NCBI GenBank assembly: GCA_905221605.1
Contig: CAJNDS010002202.1
Location: 207,501 to 271,500, forward strand
Source of the DNA: Symbiodinium natans
Taxonomy: Eukaryota; Sar; Dinophyceae; Suessiales; Symbiodiniaceae
Length of the DNA: 64,000 nt
Direction: 5' to 3'
Shown one piece after another: positions 40,186-50,740 of this stretch. The notes under the pieces were generated by a model, which saw only the letters and a program-made list of their open reading frames with translations, ran no database searches and had not been told where the DNA came from. The position numbers were made by a program, and so were the translations under genes. How positions within the stretch are numbered: the stretch's first letter is position 1; every line of letters begins with the position of its first letter.

Positions 40186-40447
40186 GTTATTTATTTTCTC
40201 TTCGGATGCACCAATCACGCCGTAGTACCAAACACTTAAGACAAGCCACACCAGGCCTTGAGGCCTTGAAACCCTAAACACCAGGCCTTGAGGCCCTGAA
40301 ACCCTAAACACCAGGCCTTGAGGCCCTGAAACCCTGAAACCCTAAATACCAGGCCGTGAGGCCGTGAAACCCTAAACAGCAGGCCTTGAGGCCCTCACCA
40401 GGCCGTGAGGCCCTGAAACCCTAACCATTAGGCCCGGAAATCCTAAA
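40186..40447 (+). repeat. CAGGCCTTGAGGCCCTGAAACC repeat (cassette 3, first cargo)
   Basis: About six units of roughly 30 bp (ACCAGGCCTTGAGGCC, CTGAAACCCTAAAC) start near 40250. A single diverged unit (GAGGCTTTGAGGTCTTGAAA) occurs at 41270-41300 in cassette 4, linking the two cassettes. Confidence 0.75.
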
Positions 40448-40990
40448 CACCTTTGGACGAAGCGCCCTTGCCCAGTAAAAAAATAACCTTGCCCAGTAAA
40501 AAAATGACCTTGCCCAGTAAAAAAATGACCTTGCCCAGTAAAAAAATGACCTTGCCCAGTAAAAAAAAGACCTTGCCCAGTAAACAAATGACCTTGCACA
40601 GTAAAAAAATGACCTTGCCCAAAGATGACCTTGCCCAGTAAAAAGATGACCTTGCCCAGTAATGACCTTGCCCAGTAAAAAAATGACCTTGCCCAGTAAA
40701 AAAATGACCTTGCCCAGAAAAAAATGACCTTGCCCAGTAAAAAGATGATCTTGCCCAGTAAAAAAATGACCTTGCCCAGTAAAAAGATGACCTTGCCCAG
40801 TAAATTTTTTACTGGGCAAGGTCATTTTTTTACTGGGCAAGGTCATTTTTTTACTGGGCAAGGTCGTTTTTTTGGACGAAACGACCTTGCCCAGTAAAAA
40901 AATGACCTTGCCCAGTAAAAAAATGATCTTGCCCAGTAAAAAAATGACCTTGCCCAGTAAAAAGATGACCTTGCCCAGTAACTCCTTAAC
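40448..40990. repeat. TTGCCCAGTAAAAAAATGACC array (cassette 3, second cargo)
   Basis: About 25 units of a 19-21 bp word run mostly in one orientation, with three inverted units at 40806-40870 that can form a hairpin. The word is the one found in cassette 2. The Phe/Gly/Gln-rich frames on the minus strand (for example 40421-40861) are artefacts of the array. Confidence 0.9.
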
Positions 40991-41084
40991 ATTTAAGTTA
41001 TATATGAAAGAGAGGTTTAGGGTTTAGGGTTTAGGGTTTAGGGTTTAGGGTTTAGGGTTTAGGGTTTAGGGTTTAGGGTTTAGG
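40991..41084 (+). repeat. Cassette right end, copy 3, and TTTAGGG array
   Basis: TTTAAGTTATATATGAAAGA, ending GAGAGG at 41015, matches the right end of cassette 1 and joins directly to ten TTTAGGG units, which in turn lead into cassette 4. Confidence 0.75.
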
Positions 41085-41700
41085 GTTCAAGAGCTCCTGG
41101 TCGAGCAGTTTCTCGTTTAGGCTCTGTGTTTAGAACATCGAAAAATACCCACCCACCCGAAGTTCCCATAACATTAAGAAATAAACGTTTCTTCTTTTTA
41201 TTAGGATGGTTCAATAACAAAATGAATGACTCCCACTTAACAAACGAGGAGGTGGAGATACTAAACCACGCGAGGCTTTGAGGTCTTGAAATCCTAAACT
41301 GAGGCTCAAACCTTGAAAAATATTTTAGAAAATGAAAAAAACCCTGAAAAAAAGAAGGAAAAAAAAGCCTGGGGTCCCCCCCATTTGGGGTGTTTTTGGA
41401 AGCAAATTTTCCCTCATGGGGGGGTCGGAGTTCAAGGCAAGGGGGGGTCTCCGAAGATTATTTTGCCTTTAAAATCGAAAAATGACCCCCCCCCTGACCA
41501 AAATCATTGTGAAAAAGGTCGCGGAAAAGTCTTGAAAAACTTGAAAAACACAAAAACCCAGAAAACGAGAGGCCACCCAGAACCCTCGATTTCAGTACTA
41601 AAAATTCGCATTTTCATTGCGGGTCTAGGCCAAGCCTGAGGTCCCTTTTGGGGTGTTTTTTGAAGCAAACTTTCCCTCTCATAATTCATCATTCTAAAGC
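41085..41700 (+). repeat. Cassette 4: left end plus GGGGTCGGAG cargo
   Basis: The left end (41085-41182) is more diverged (GGTTCAAGAGCTCCTGGTCG, ACCCACCCACCC, CCCATAACATTAAGAAATAA). The cargo contains one GAGGCTTTGAGG unit and then a diverged copy of the cassette 1 array (GGTGTTTTTGGAAGCAAA, GGGGGGTCGGAGTTCAAGGC). I could not place its right end. The open frames at 41313-41692 are repeat-derived. Confidence 0.7.
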
Positions 41701-42050
41701 CACCCCAACAAACCTAAAGTGGGCAAGGGGTCTTATCCAAAATGTTACGAAGTTTCGCAAGGCTACTGCCGTAGCGTCCCCCAAAGTTTGTGTCCCAAAT
41801 ACCGTTGAATGATTTCATAATGATTTACTTATAAGATCAAACTAATGTCTCCATTCTCCCACACCGTCCCAACATTCACCCACTTGCTCCTTAAACGGAT
41901 ATATGCGACTTGCGATATCAAGTTTACCCCAACCTCCGCATGCATGACAGCGCTCAATTATTCATTAAGGGGTCTAAGGAGGGACCCCTAGAAGGGACCC
42001 TTAATCTTAGTCCCCCTACATAACCCCGATATATATATATATATATAGTA

Positions 42051-42084
<34 letters not shown>

Positions 42085-42780
42085 CCTAAGTAGCCCCTAA
42101 ATAACCCCCCAAAAAACCCCGAAGGTCCCTTCTCCTTGGTCCCTTGAATTCAGCGCACACCCCGAACCTCCCAAAGCCAAAACCCCATATGATCCCTATG
42201 GCAACCCTGATCAACGGCTACAAACCCTATAAGACCCTCCTGTGACACCCTAAGTTCAACATAACCACATTCTATATATAAGCACTAGAGAACCCGTCCC
42301 TAAGCAACCGCAGAAAACACAACAACACAAGCCTATAAAGCCCAATATAAGATCTCCAAACCACTACGAGCCCTTACCACAAGTCCCTATAAGCTCCTGC
42401 TGGAAAAAAAACCCCTAAGCCACAAAGCCCAAACCCCAAACCCAACCCTAAAAGCCCTAAACCCTGAACCCTAAAACACGATAACCCCGAAGAACCTGAA
42501 TCCTAAATCCTAAACCCTAACCCCTAAACGCCCAAACCCCCAAACCCCCAAACCCCCAAACCCCCAAACCCCCAAACCCCTAAACCCCTAAACCCCTAAA
42601 CCCCTAAACCCCTAAACCCCTAAACCCCTAAACCCCTAAACCCCTAAACCCCTAACCCCTACACCCCTAAACCCTGAACCCTAAACCCTAAACCCCAACA
42701 CCCGCCCAAAAGCCCTGAAAACACCAGGGCTGACGCTGCTCGAAGCTTGGGTCAGAGGCCGACTGCTCTGGCCTTAGGGT
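41701..42780. other. AT palindrome and CCCCTAAA-type array, no gene
   Basis: Unique, rather C-rich DNA (41700-42420) contains an AT dinucleotide tract (42030-42080) interrupted by GTATAC and able to fold on itself. After degenerate repeats come about six CCCCCAAA octamers (42527-42570) and about ten CCCCTAAA octamers (42572-42655). Confidence 0.8.
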
Positions 42781-43344
42781 TTAGGGTTTAGGGTTTGGGG
42801 TTTTGGGTTTATAGGGTTTAGGGTTAAGGATTAGGGTTTAGGCTTTGGGTTCTAAGGCTTTCTGAGGCTTTCTGCATTTTGAACGGTTTTGTAGGGTTAT
42901 TTTTGAGGCTTGGAGATCTTTTGAACAGATTATAGAGTTTGGGTATCGGCCGGGGTTTCTAGGATGGCCCGTAAGACCCTCTGAAAAATATCCGAATTAA
43001 ATATGATCCTCTTAGACCGTTAAACCCGACAACATGCCCCAAGGGCCGATCTAGGTTCAGGGCACGCCAGGGCGTTGTTGCCCAGGGTTGCGAGGCTGCC
43101 TAAATTCTTGCCCAGTAACCTAGGACCTAGGATTCGAAAAAGGGTTTAGGGTTTAGGGTTTAGGTTTTAGGGTTTAGGGACCTAACCCCCCACAAGACAA
43201 AGGGGAATAACGAGCACTACTGGGCATCCTAGAATCCCTCTGAGCGAATTCCTAGATACGATCTTCTTGAAACCGAAGCCCTCAACCCTGACTCCCAAAC
43301 CCTGAACCCAAAATGCCCTAAGCCCTGAGGGTTTTAGGGCTTAA
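42781..43344. other. Degenerate G-strand repeats and unique DNA, no supported gene
   Basis: Short TTTAGGG arrays (42774-42845 and 43143-43185) flank about 300 bp of unique DNA with no convincing frame. Confidence 0.6.
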
Positions 43345-43770
43345 AATCATGGCAATGAGGTCTTCGTCAGCGCCAACATGCCAGAGAACAAGCACCAAGA
43401 CTGGTCTAGGAAGCAGGTCAAAAGCTTGGGACAAGTCCAAAGAGACCCAAACGCCACCACGACATGCTTGAGGAGGCACTCCGCGTTCTCAAAGACCGTC
43501 CAGGTCCCTTCACGCATTCTTTCGCGGACAAGTCTGCAATGCCTGGCAACCCGAGAGATTGCCTCATCCATCGCCTTCCCTTGACAATGTGCAAATTGCG
43601 GGGCTCGCCAGAGATGTTCTATCACTTGCGGAACCAGGCGGTCACGAAGAGCACGCGCCATGGCCTTGCCACCTGGGTCCTACAACCCAATTGGCCTGCA
43701 ATCAGTCGGTCGCTTAGTGGCCTTCCCTGGCGTAGGAATCCTCCGGAGTCCACAGCTCCCCAGCACCCCT
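43345..43770 (-). pseudogene. Broken LINE-type reverse transcriptase fragment
   Basis: On the minus strand, conserved landmarks of a non-LTR reverse transcriptase appear in order. RRIPTPGKA and DCRPIGL are followed by a TAG at 43680-43682 where a Gln codon is expected before DPGGKAMARAL. Then come GKAMDEAISRVARHCRLVRE and, after a frame change at about 43447-43460, GVWVSLDLSQAFDLLPRP, which is motif A with its catalytic Asp (43417-43446). The fragment stops at about 43345 in telomere-like repeat and lacks the YADD box. One stop and one frameshift make it a pseudogene. LINE reverse transcriptases copy their RNA at nicked targets; this piece cannot. The scrap at 1090-1180 shares LDLSQAFD. Confidence 0.75.
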
Positions 43771-44917
43771 TGGGGTTCCCCGAAACCCTAAACCCTAAAC
43801 CTTAAACAACCTTGTATTCAAAACTCAACAAGGAAGGATCGCAAAGGCCCCCACCCAGAAAAAGGGCGCAATCCTTCAACCCCCCTAAGCCCAAAACACT
43901 AAACCCCAATCCCTCAACGCCGGCCCTACACCGTACAAACCGACAACTCCTACGACTCATGCAAGCCCTACACACTATACGTCCTGAAAATCCTGTGAGC
44001 CCTGTTGGCCATTTAAGCGCTAGCCCTAAAGTCTGGGGGTTTAGGGCTTAGGGCTCAGTGCAGTGGGAATAGTGCTTCGGCCGCGGAGTGGGGTTTCGGG
44101 TGTAGAGTTTCCCTACTCTGGAGTAAACCCTGGAAAAAAGTTACATTTTTTAGGTATAAGTAGCTATAATAGGAACCCAGAACCAAAAAAAAGGAATAAA
44201 GTATAGTACTCCAAATCCCAGATTGAGCCCTAAACCCTAAACCCTAAACCCGAAACCCTAAACCCTAAACCCTGAACCCTAAACCCTAAACCCTAAGATG
44301 CTGGAGAGCTTACACTCACAGATCAAATTTAGGTCAAGGCTGGGCTTGGATGATTTGGGAGGTCTGGGAGGATACTTTACCTTAGGGTTGAGGTTTAGGG
44401 TTTAGGGTTTAGGGTTTAGGGTTTAGGGTTTAGGGTTTAGGGTTTAGGGTTTAGGGTTTAGGGCTTAGGGTTCAGGGTCCCTGGGGCAGAGGCCGCTTCT
44501 TCATCGTGTTGCGGGATGGGATGCGAACCTGAACCAAACGCTGCACAGCACCGGGATTCAGGGTTTAGGGACATTTCTTCTTGCTTTAAACCCTTAACTC
44601 TAAAACCTACACCCTAAACCCTAAACTCCAAACCCTAAACCCCAAGCTGGAAACCCCAACCTAAACCAAAAACGGCCAAGACAGGCTGTTTCAGAGCCAG
44701 GGGATGCCATGCTGACAGCCTTGATGACTCGTTTTACGGTTTAGGGTTTAGGGTTTAGTGCCCCGACGTAGTTCAGGCTCATGCGTGCTCATGAGTGGGG
44801 TTTGGGGATTGGGGTTGAGGCTGTACGGCCCAGGGTGCCGATTAGAAGTAGGGTTTAAGGTTTAGGGTTGTCAGCACCCTGACTTAGGTTGCAAGCCCAG
44901 CAACCCAGGCTTTCGCC
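43771..44917. other. Telomere-like mosaic, no supported gene
   Basis: C-strand repeats lie at 43785-43800 and 44228-44297 and a G-strand array at 44388-44465. Islands of 100-250 bp lie between them. The plus frame at 43812-44051 passes through degenerate repeats and is not convincing. Confidence 0.6.
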
Positions 44918-45044
44918 CTACTGATAAGCAGGGTCAGAGCCCGTAAGCAGGCCCTGGCTGTAGAGACAGAGCAATCCCGACGCCGCTTGGCTGACGATGC
45001 CAGCTGTCCTTTCCGCACCGGACTCCACGTAGTAGATGGGAGTT
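44918..45044 (-). pseudogene. Coding-like segment, downstream part
   Basis: The minus frame reads PIYYVESGAERTAGIVSQAA, then SGLLCLYSQGLLTGSDPAYQ and a TAG. It is protein-like and ends in a natural stop outside any repeat. Together with the next coding-like segment (45170-45440), it brackets a dispersed element (45050-45168). The two may be parts of one gene interrupted by the element. No family is recognised. Confidence 0.4.
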
Positions 45045-45049
45045 CGCGA

Positions 45050-45168
45050 AAACAAAGGGAACCCCAAAAAAAAACCCAATATAGACCCCAAATAGTAGTA
45101 GTTAGTAGGCCCTTTTAATAGGGGCCCCCAAAGGCACCCCCAATTTCGGAACCCCCCCCCCCCAGCTG
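45050..45168. mobile_element. Dispersed element between two coding-like segments
   Basis: The segment (GGGAACCCC, ATAGACCCCAAATAGTAG, AGGCACCCCCAATTTCGGA, then a C run) is related to 31345-31470 and 63430-63500. CGTAGT occurs just outside on both sides (about 45028 and 45173), a possible target duplication. It is inserted so that coding-like sequence lies immediately on either side. Confidence 0.5.
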
Positions 45169-45169
45169 T

Positions 45170-45440
45170 CGTAGTGCAAGGACCCTGCGAGCAGCTGCAT
45201 CTCAATGTGCTTGACATCCTCAGAGAAACTTCCGGAGCCGGACATCTCCACCGGGCTCGAAGCACGACCATAGTACCCCTGGACCTCCAAGTATGTTTAA
45301 CTGGCTGTCGATGAGAACAATCAGAAAATAGAAGCTCCAACGCATGAAATCACCACATGCTGGCAATGCGACCTGTGCACGAACAGAGTAGGCAGAAGAA
45401 TCGGTATCACAGAACAGAATCGGAAGAAGAATCGGCATCA
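45170..45440 (-). pseudogene. Coding-like segments, upstream part
   Basis: The minus frame from about 45440 reads VMPILLPILFCDTDSSAYSV and FMRWSFYFLIVLIDSQLN, with a hydrophobic, possibly membrane-spanning stretch. A second frame then reads EVQGYYGRASSPVEMSGSGS and FSEDVKHIEMQLLAGSLHYD up to the element at 45168. A frame change near 45300 separates them. Product unknown; I infer decay or an intron. Confidence 0.35.
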
Positions 45441-46020
45441 CACCAAGACTGGCATGATCCTACTCGTACATCACAGTAGATCACGCATGGCAAAAAGCTA
45501 ACACGGATGATGATGGTGATGGTGATGCTGATGATGATTACCTTATAAATCCTCAACCCTGATCATACCCTAAACCCTGAAACCTAAACTCAGCAGCTCG
45601 CTACACCCTCAAGCCCGGAAACAAACCTGAAAACGCCGCCTTGCGCGCGTAGAGATACGCCAGCAGATCCTTCCGGACCTCTCAAGAGGAGTCGGGAGTG
45701 CTGAGCCCTCAGGGGTTCTAGAGGGTCTAGGGTCCATGGTTGAGAGTGTGGGGTTAGGGCCACCCTAAACCCTAAACTGTAAAACCCAAATCCTAAACCC
45801 TAAACCCTAAACCCTAAACCCTAAACCCTAAACCCTAAACCCAACCCTTGACCCTGGCCTGTGGGTTGGGGGTTGCGGGTGCAGGGGTTGAGGCCTGTGG
45901 ATGGCGCAGGGACCCCAAGAGACTGTTGGGATGCGCCGCGCTCTATAGCTTGGGCTTGAGGGCTTAAGGGGCTTGAGGGGCTCAAGGGCTCAAAGGGGCT
46001 TAAGGGTTTAAGGGTTTAGG
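45441..46020. other. Mosaic, no supported gene
   Basis: A GATGATG/GTGATG microsatellite (45504-45538), unique DNA, and a C-strand array (45788-45842). Confidence 0.6.
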
Positions 46021-46096
46021 GTTGAGATGCTCCCCCATATACTAACAGTCCTCAACAGGGATGATAAATAGGGGGCTACTGGGGGAACATCCCAAT
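46021..46096 (+). mobile_element. GGGATGTTCCCCC miniature element, short copy
   Basis: The left arm GATGCTCCCCCATATACTAA, CAGTCCTCAACAGGG is intact. The right arm is reduced to GGGGGAACATCCCAA. Confidence 0.7.
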
Positions 46097-47038
46097 CTAT
46101 AGCTTTCAAACACCAAAAGCCCCAAACCCGAAGGGGCGGAGGGCTGCAGCTCTGATTTTTGGGTTTTGTGAAAAATTCAGGGTTTAGGGTTTAGGGTTGA
46201 GTCATGTTACCCTAAACCCTAAACCCTAAACCCTAAACCCTAAACCCTAAGCGATAATCCCTAAGCCCTAAGCCCTTAACCCTACTGCCACCCCTCTCAC
46301 CTCTGTTGGGGCAGGCGGGTGCAGTCGAGCGACCACGGCACATTTCTTCGCCTTCAAAACCTGCCTCAGACCTCCTGAAACATCCCCGAAACCTCTGGGA
46401 GCCCCTGGGAGCCCCTCAGCCCTGCTTGCGGGACCAGCATACTAGGCAATGGCCTGTAAGATTGTGCAAACCCCTTAAAACCACTGTGAGGCGCCTAAGA
46501 CGGTTCTGGGAGGCCCCCTGGGAGGCCTTCTGGTGGTCCCCCTCGCAAAAACCTGAAGGGATATCCTTTGCCTTCTGGCCCCAAGTGACCCAGAAGTCCA
46601 ATCATTGAAGGCTTGGGCTACTGCCTGTTGGAGCTTCCTGATTTTCGAAGTCTTTCCAAACCATTAGAAGTCCTAACTGAATGTCCTCTAAGAATATTCG
46701 ACGTGTGAACTTTGAATGGCTGGCTTGGTTTGGGCTGGCTCCGGTTTGGTTTCGCGAAGAGTTGTGATAGGGTGGCCTTGGGGTGGGCATGTCTTCACAC
46801 TATTGCGTTCAACTGACCTGTGCTGAACCCTAAACCCTAAACCCTAAATCCTAAACCCTAAACCCTAAACAGCCCTGCTCCGAAGATTCTGCCCTGCGCC
46901 ACCTTCGGATTCTGGGGCGGATAGGACATCCCAAGCCTCGCACTGCAAGGGGCATGGAGTTCTTGCGTTGAGGGTTTAGGGTTTAGGGTTTAGGGTTTAG
47001 GGCTTAGGTTGCGGGGTAGGGCCTGCTTAGGGTCTAGG
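46097..47038. other. Unique block flanked by telomere-like arrays
   Basis: A C-strand array (46210-46248) is followed by about 520 bp of unique DNA (46280-46805). Open frames on both strands (plus 46306-46608, minus 46602-46790) are mixed in composition, and no domain is recognised. A duplicated GGGAGCCCCT word lies at 46396-46415. C-strand (46826-46870) and G-strand (46971-47005) repeats close the block. Confidence 0.5.
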
Positions 47039-47081
47039 TTGGGATGTTCAAGCACGGTTAGTATAAGGGGAAGCATCCCAC
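47039..47081 (+). mobile_element. GGGATGTT miniature element, deleted copy
   Basis: The left end GGGATGTTCAAGCACGG joins directly to a right arm, GTTAGTATAAGGGGAAGCAT, CCCA. The centre is lost. Confidence 0.6.
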
Positions 47082-48670
47082 GGTGCTGGGTTTGGGTGTG
47101 TGAGGATTTTGAGTTTACCTTTACATTACGTAGGCTTTGAGTCACTTTCCCCCCCAAAGATAAATGCCCCTTACAAAATACCGTATGCAACCTTCACCCT
47201 TAACCCTAGACCCTAAACCTTAGTGCACTCACAGAAACCCCTAAACCCTAAACCCTAAACCCCTATCATAAGACTTATCTGGGGCACCCCTCACCTTACA
47301 AGCTCCCTTCCTGAAGTCATCCTCAAGGAGGGCTTGCAGAACTTACCGGGTTTAGGGTTTAGGGGTTTAGGTAATAGGGTTGAGGGGCTTAGGGTTCAGG
47401 GTTTAGGGGTTTAGGGTTTAGGAGTTTAGGGTTTAGGAGTTTAGGGTTTAGGGACTTACACGATTGGGCTTGAGGTTGGAGGGGGAGACTCCGCTTTCTT
47501 TGCATTGCTTATGCCTATGGAACGCTAGGAGAGCAGTATAGTTTCCAAAGCACCCGAAGAAGAAGGGTAAACCCAACCCAAACCCCTAAACCCTAAACCC
47601 TAAACACTAAACCCTAAACCCGAAACCGTAAACCCTAAACCCTAAACCCTAAACCCTAAACCCTAAACCCTAAACCCTAAACCCTAAACCCTAAGCCCTG
47701 CACCCTACCCAAACCCCCCTGAACCCCAAATGCTTCATCCTTACGCCCAACACCCTGCGCCCAAGCCGGCGCACTGGGGTTTGGGTCTCTTGGAGTCGCT
47801 TTATGTTAAAGAGTAGGTTTAGGGTTTAGGGTTTAGGGTTTAGGGTTTAGGGTTTAGGGTTTAGGGTTTAGGGTTTAGGGTTTAGGGTTTAGGGTTTAGG
47901 GTTTAGGGTTTAGGGTTTAGGGTTTAGGGTTTAGGGTTTAGGGCCTAGGGTGTACGGTTGAAGCCGAGCACGATGTGGGGTTTCGGGTCCTTTCGGCTTG
48001 CTCAGGGTTGTTTTTGACATGTGTTCTTTGACATTGCTCTAGGTATGGGGAGCGAGCTTGGAGGCTTAGGGTGTGTTAGGGTTTCTTGCGTCATGCTCCT
48101 GCTAGAGCAACATGGTCTAGCCTCCTCAATTTCAGAAATTGAACCCTAACCCTCCTAGACTCCCAGGCCCTATTCATACACTCCTTTGTGAGAAACAAAC
48201 AACAGATATCGAACATTCCCCTGAGCTTTATATGCGGGTTTCCGAATACCCCGATTTTCGGAAATCCCCGTATGAAGAGATAAGGAGACAGTAGATCAGA
48301 GACCTTACCCTCACCCTCCCACCCGGTCAGCGTCACCCACGATCCCGGCCTCACCCCATCAATGTCATGAGGACCATGCCTCGTTCGCACCCAACAACCC
48401 GAAACCCAAAACCCTAAACCGTAGAACGCCAAACCCAAGCGCCAGCGTCATGGCGAGGGCGAGTAACTTCTCACCCTAAACCCTAAACCCTAAACCCTAA
48501 ACCCTAAACCCTAAACCCTAAACCCTAAACCCTAAACCCTAAACCCTAAACCCTAAACCCTAAACCCTAAACCCTAAACCCTAAACCCTACTGTTAAGGT
48601 GCAGGGTCTAGGTGGTGCAGCTGCCCAAAGTTCATGGCTCACTGAATCGGCAACCGTAAACTCCAGAAAG
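47082..48670. other. Telomere-like arrays with a unique island
   Basis: Clean arrays lie at 47590-47697 (C), 47815-47945 (G) and 48475-48590 (C). The island at 48000-48470 has a minus frame (48091-48438) passing through a hairpin centred near 48255 (GGGTTTCCGAATACCCC, then GATTTTCGGAAATCCCC). I see no recognisable domain. G-strand octamers (47345-47455) mix TTTAGGAG and TTTAGGGG. Confidence 0.65.
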
Positions 48671-48700
48671 GGTTTAGGGTTTAGGGTTTAGGGTTAGGGT

Positions 48701-48774
<74 letters not shown>

Positions 48775-48784
48775 GGTTGCGGGT

Positions 48785-48858
<74 letters not shown>

Positions 48859-48875
48859 GGTTTAGGGTTTAGGGT
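48671..48875 (+). repeat. GGGTTGA variant array
   Basis: About 25 consecutive heptamers of the variant GGGTTGA (one reads GGGTTGC) are bracketed by canonical TTTAGGG units. This is a clear case of a single-base variant spread through a whole local array. Confidence 0.95.
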
Positions 48876-49735
48876 TGAAATTCCCTTTGATGTACCTTTT
48901 GGGGTATGGGAAGGATGCTGCAGCTTTTTGGAGGTTGCTGTATTTGCTTAAGAACCCCCCCGGAAAAAAAGAAAAACAACAACAAATACAAATAGCAATG
49001 ATGCTTAGGAACTACCTCCCCAAGAATAAATAAATAAAACACAAAAACAATGATAGCAATTTGCAATAACATCTTCCTTGTAAGGGATATTTGTTCTGAG
49101 TTTTTGGGCTGGTTCTGAAGCTGCGAATAGTAGGAATCCGTGTAGGCTCATTGGTGCGAACCCCAAATGTCCTTACTTTGATGGGGGGAAACCCTTAAGC
49201 ATATCGGAAATTTAGTGGATTGGGGGATATTGGGGGTTAGTTAGGTGCCTTTAATTTAAGCCAAAAACAGAGCCCGAATTGTGTAAATCTGCCTCAGCTA
49301 TTTGCAGCTAGAAGCCCTATACCTAAGCAACAGTCAGACTGATACGTAGTCAGCGTCGGGCGATACAAGGCTGAGGGTTCAAGGGTAACTAACTCCCAAA
49401 TTTCTTGCTTTGAGAACCGATGAGGAATGTACCAACCTCTAGTTTGGGGTTTAGGGCTTAAGGTTTAGGGGTTTAGGGTTGCAACCTCGCAATGCAAAGA
49501 AACCCTAAACCCTAAACCTCCGCCCTAAAACCCAGAAGATCCAGAACAATTCCCTGCAGCATGTCCGGCCTCCCGGGCAGAGGACCCTTCGGATGGTAGT
49601 TAAACCAGACATCCTCCGAAGGATTTAGGTGGTAGGGATGAGGCAAGCATCGGTTGAGTCCGTCAGGATTTAGGGTTAGGGTTTAGGGTTTCGGGTTTAG
49701 GGTTTCGGGTTTCGGGTTTAGGTTTTAGGTTTAGG
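48876..49735. other. Mostly unique DNA, no supported gene
   Basis: A TGTACCTTTTGGGGTATGGG segment at 48892-48945 is related to 54345-54412. The minus frame at 48869-49072 crosses an A-rich tract. Unique DNA at 49080-49440 shows nothing recognisable. Short G-strand repeats occur at 49443-49480 and 49670-49735. Confidence 0.55.
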
Positions 49736-49739
49736 GCAT

Positions 49740-49985
49740 GGAGATGGAGGCAACTCCATCTTGAAGTTGTAGAACCAGGCTACGATTGGGCGGATGAGGC
49801 TCTCCTGCTGGGATCTCGAGCGGATGCGTGCTGCACAAAGTCCTATCTACCCAGTGCAAACGATGAAAAGACAACCATGTGTGTCACGTAGAGCCACTGT
49901 AAACTTCGTGCTGATGATCCCCTGTATGACCACACTGACAGCATCGAGCAACATCCCAAATACTGCGTAGGAATGCTCCAAGCAT
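49740..49985 (-). pseudogene. Two coding-like blocks in successive minus frames
   Basis: From about 49975 the minus strand reads YAVFGMLLDAVSVVIQGIIS and TKFTVALRDTHGCLFIVCTG before a TAG. In another frame it continues AARIRSRSQQESLIRPIVAW and FYNFKMELPPSP. The joint has GTAGATAGG and, 20 bases on, TTTGTGCAG. This looks like a tiny intron but is shorter than known spliceosomal introns in most lineages, so a small insertion is more likely. The first block is hydrophobic. The product is unknown. Confidence 0.35.
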
Positions 49986-50141
49986 CCCGAAACACTAAAC
50001 CCTAAACCCTGAACCCTAAACCCTGATCCCTAAACCCTACACCCTATCTGATTTCAGGTCTCTGCCTTGCTCAAACTGCACCTCAGCATCCCACGCTGCG
50101 CATGGCGCGCCCCCTTTCCCCTCTTGGACAAGCAGCTTTAG
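49986..50141. other. C-strand repeats and short unique DNA
   Basis: Seven imperfect CCCTAAA-like units are followed by about 95 bp of unique DNA up to the next miniature element. Confidence 0.7.
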
Positions 50142-50215
50142 TTTGGGATGTTCCCCCTTGTACTAACAGTCCTCAAGAGGGATTATAGTGCCCCCTAGTA
50201 TAATGCATGATAAGG
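50142..50215 (+). mobile_element. GGGATGTTCCCCC miniature element, left part
   Basis: TTGGGATGTTCCCCCTTGTA, CTAACAGTCCTCAAGAGGG and ATTATAGTGCCCCCTAGTAT are present. The right arm is missing. Confidence 0.7.
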
Positions 50216-50740
50216 TTTAGGAGATATGTTTTGGTTCAGGAGGCAGGGTTTAGGATATAGGAGCCAAGGTTTAGGTCTTGGGGTTTTTGGATTTAGGTGG
50301 GCACCGCTTTGGGCACAGCACGTGGGCTGGGGGGCTACGCCTAAACCCACAAACAGTAAACACCCTAAAACCCCCTAGGAACCCTATGAAGACTATAAAC
50401 CCTCAAGCCCTAGACGCCCTACATATCCCTAAACTCCCCAAACCCCAAACTGCAAGCCAGCAGCCTAGACCGCTGCAAGGGCCGGAGACCACCGCAAATC
50501 AAGAATTTTGCTAAGGGACCACGCCGATCTTGAAATATCCCTTAATTCAAGTTCCTTCTTCCCAGATTCGTACGGATCTGACCATAACTTCGTGAACACT
50601 CCTTACTTACATGGCACTAGAAGACCTGGGGTATGTACCTACCTGGGCCTTGCAAAGGGGTTCCTAGTGCCCAACCACCACACAGGCCCATGCACCCCTA
50701 AGGTGTTCGCAGTTATGGCATCTCCTGGGCTCTGTGTAAA
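50216..50740. other. Unique DNA with dispersed-repeat pieces, no supported gene
   Basis: Degenerate repeats lie at 50210-50470. A segment at 50590-50690 (GGGCCTTGCAAAGGGGTTCC) is related to the foldback family at 16118 and 26342. The long plus frame 50508-50846 runs through these repeats and is not a gene. Confidence 0.5.

Noticed and set aside
40372..40861. FTGQGHFFTGQG-type repetitive protein
   Set aside because: It is a direct translation of the TTGCCCAGTAAAAA array; the unit length varies and the frame is not kept.
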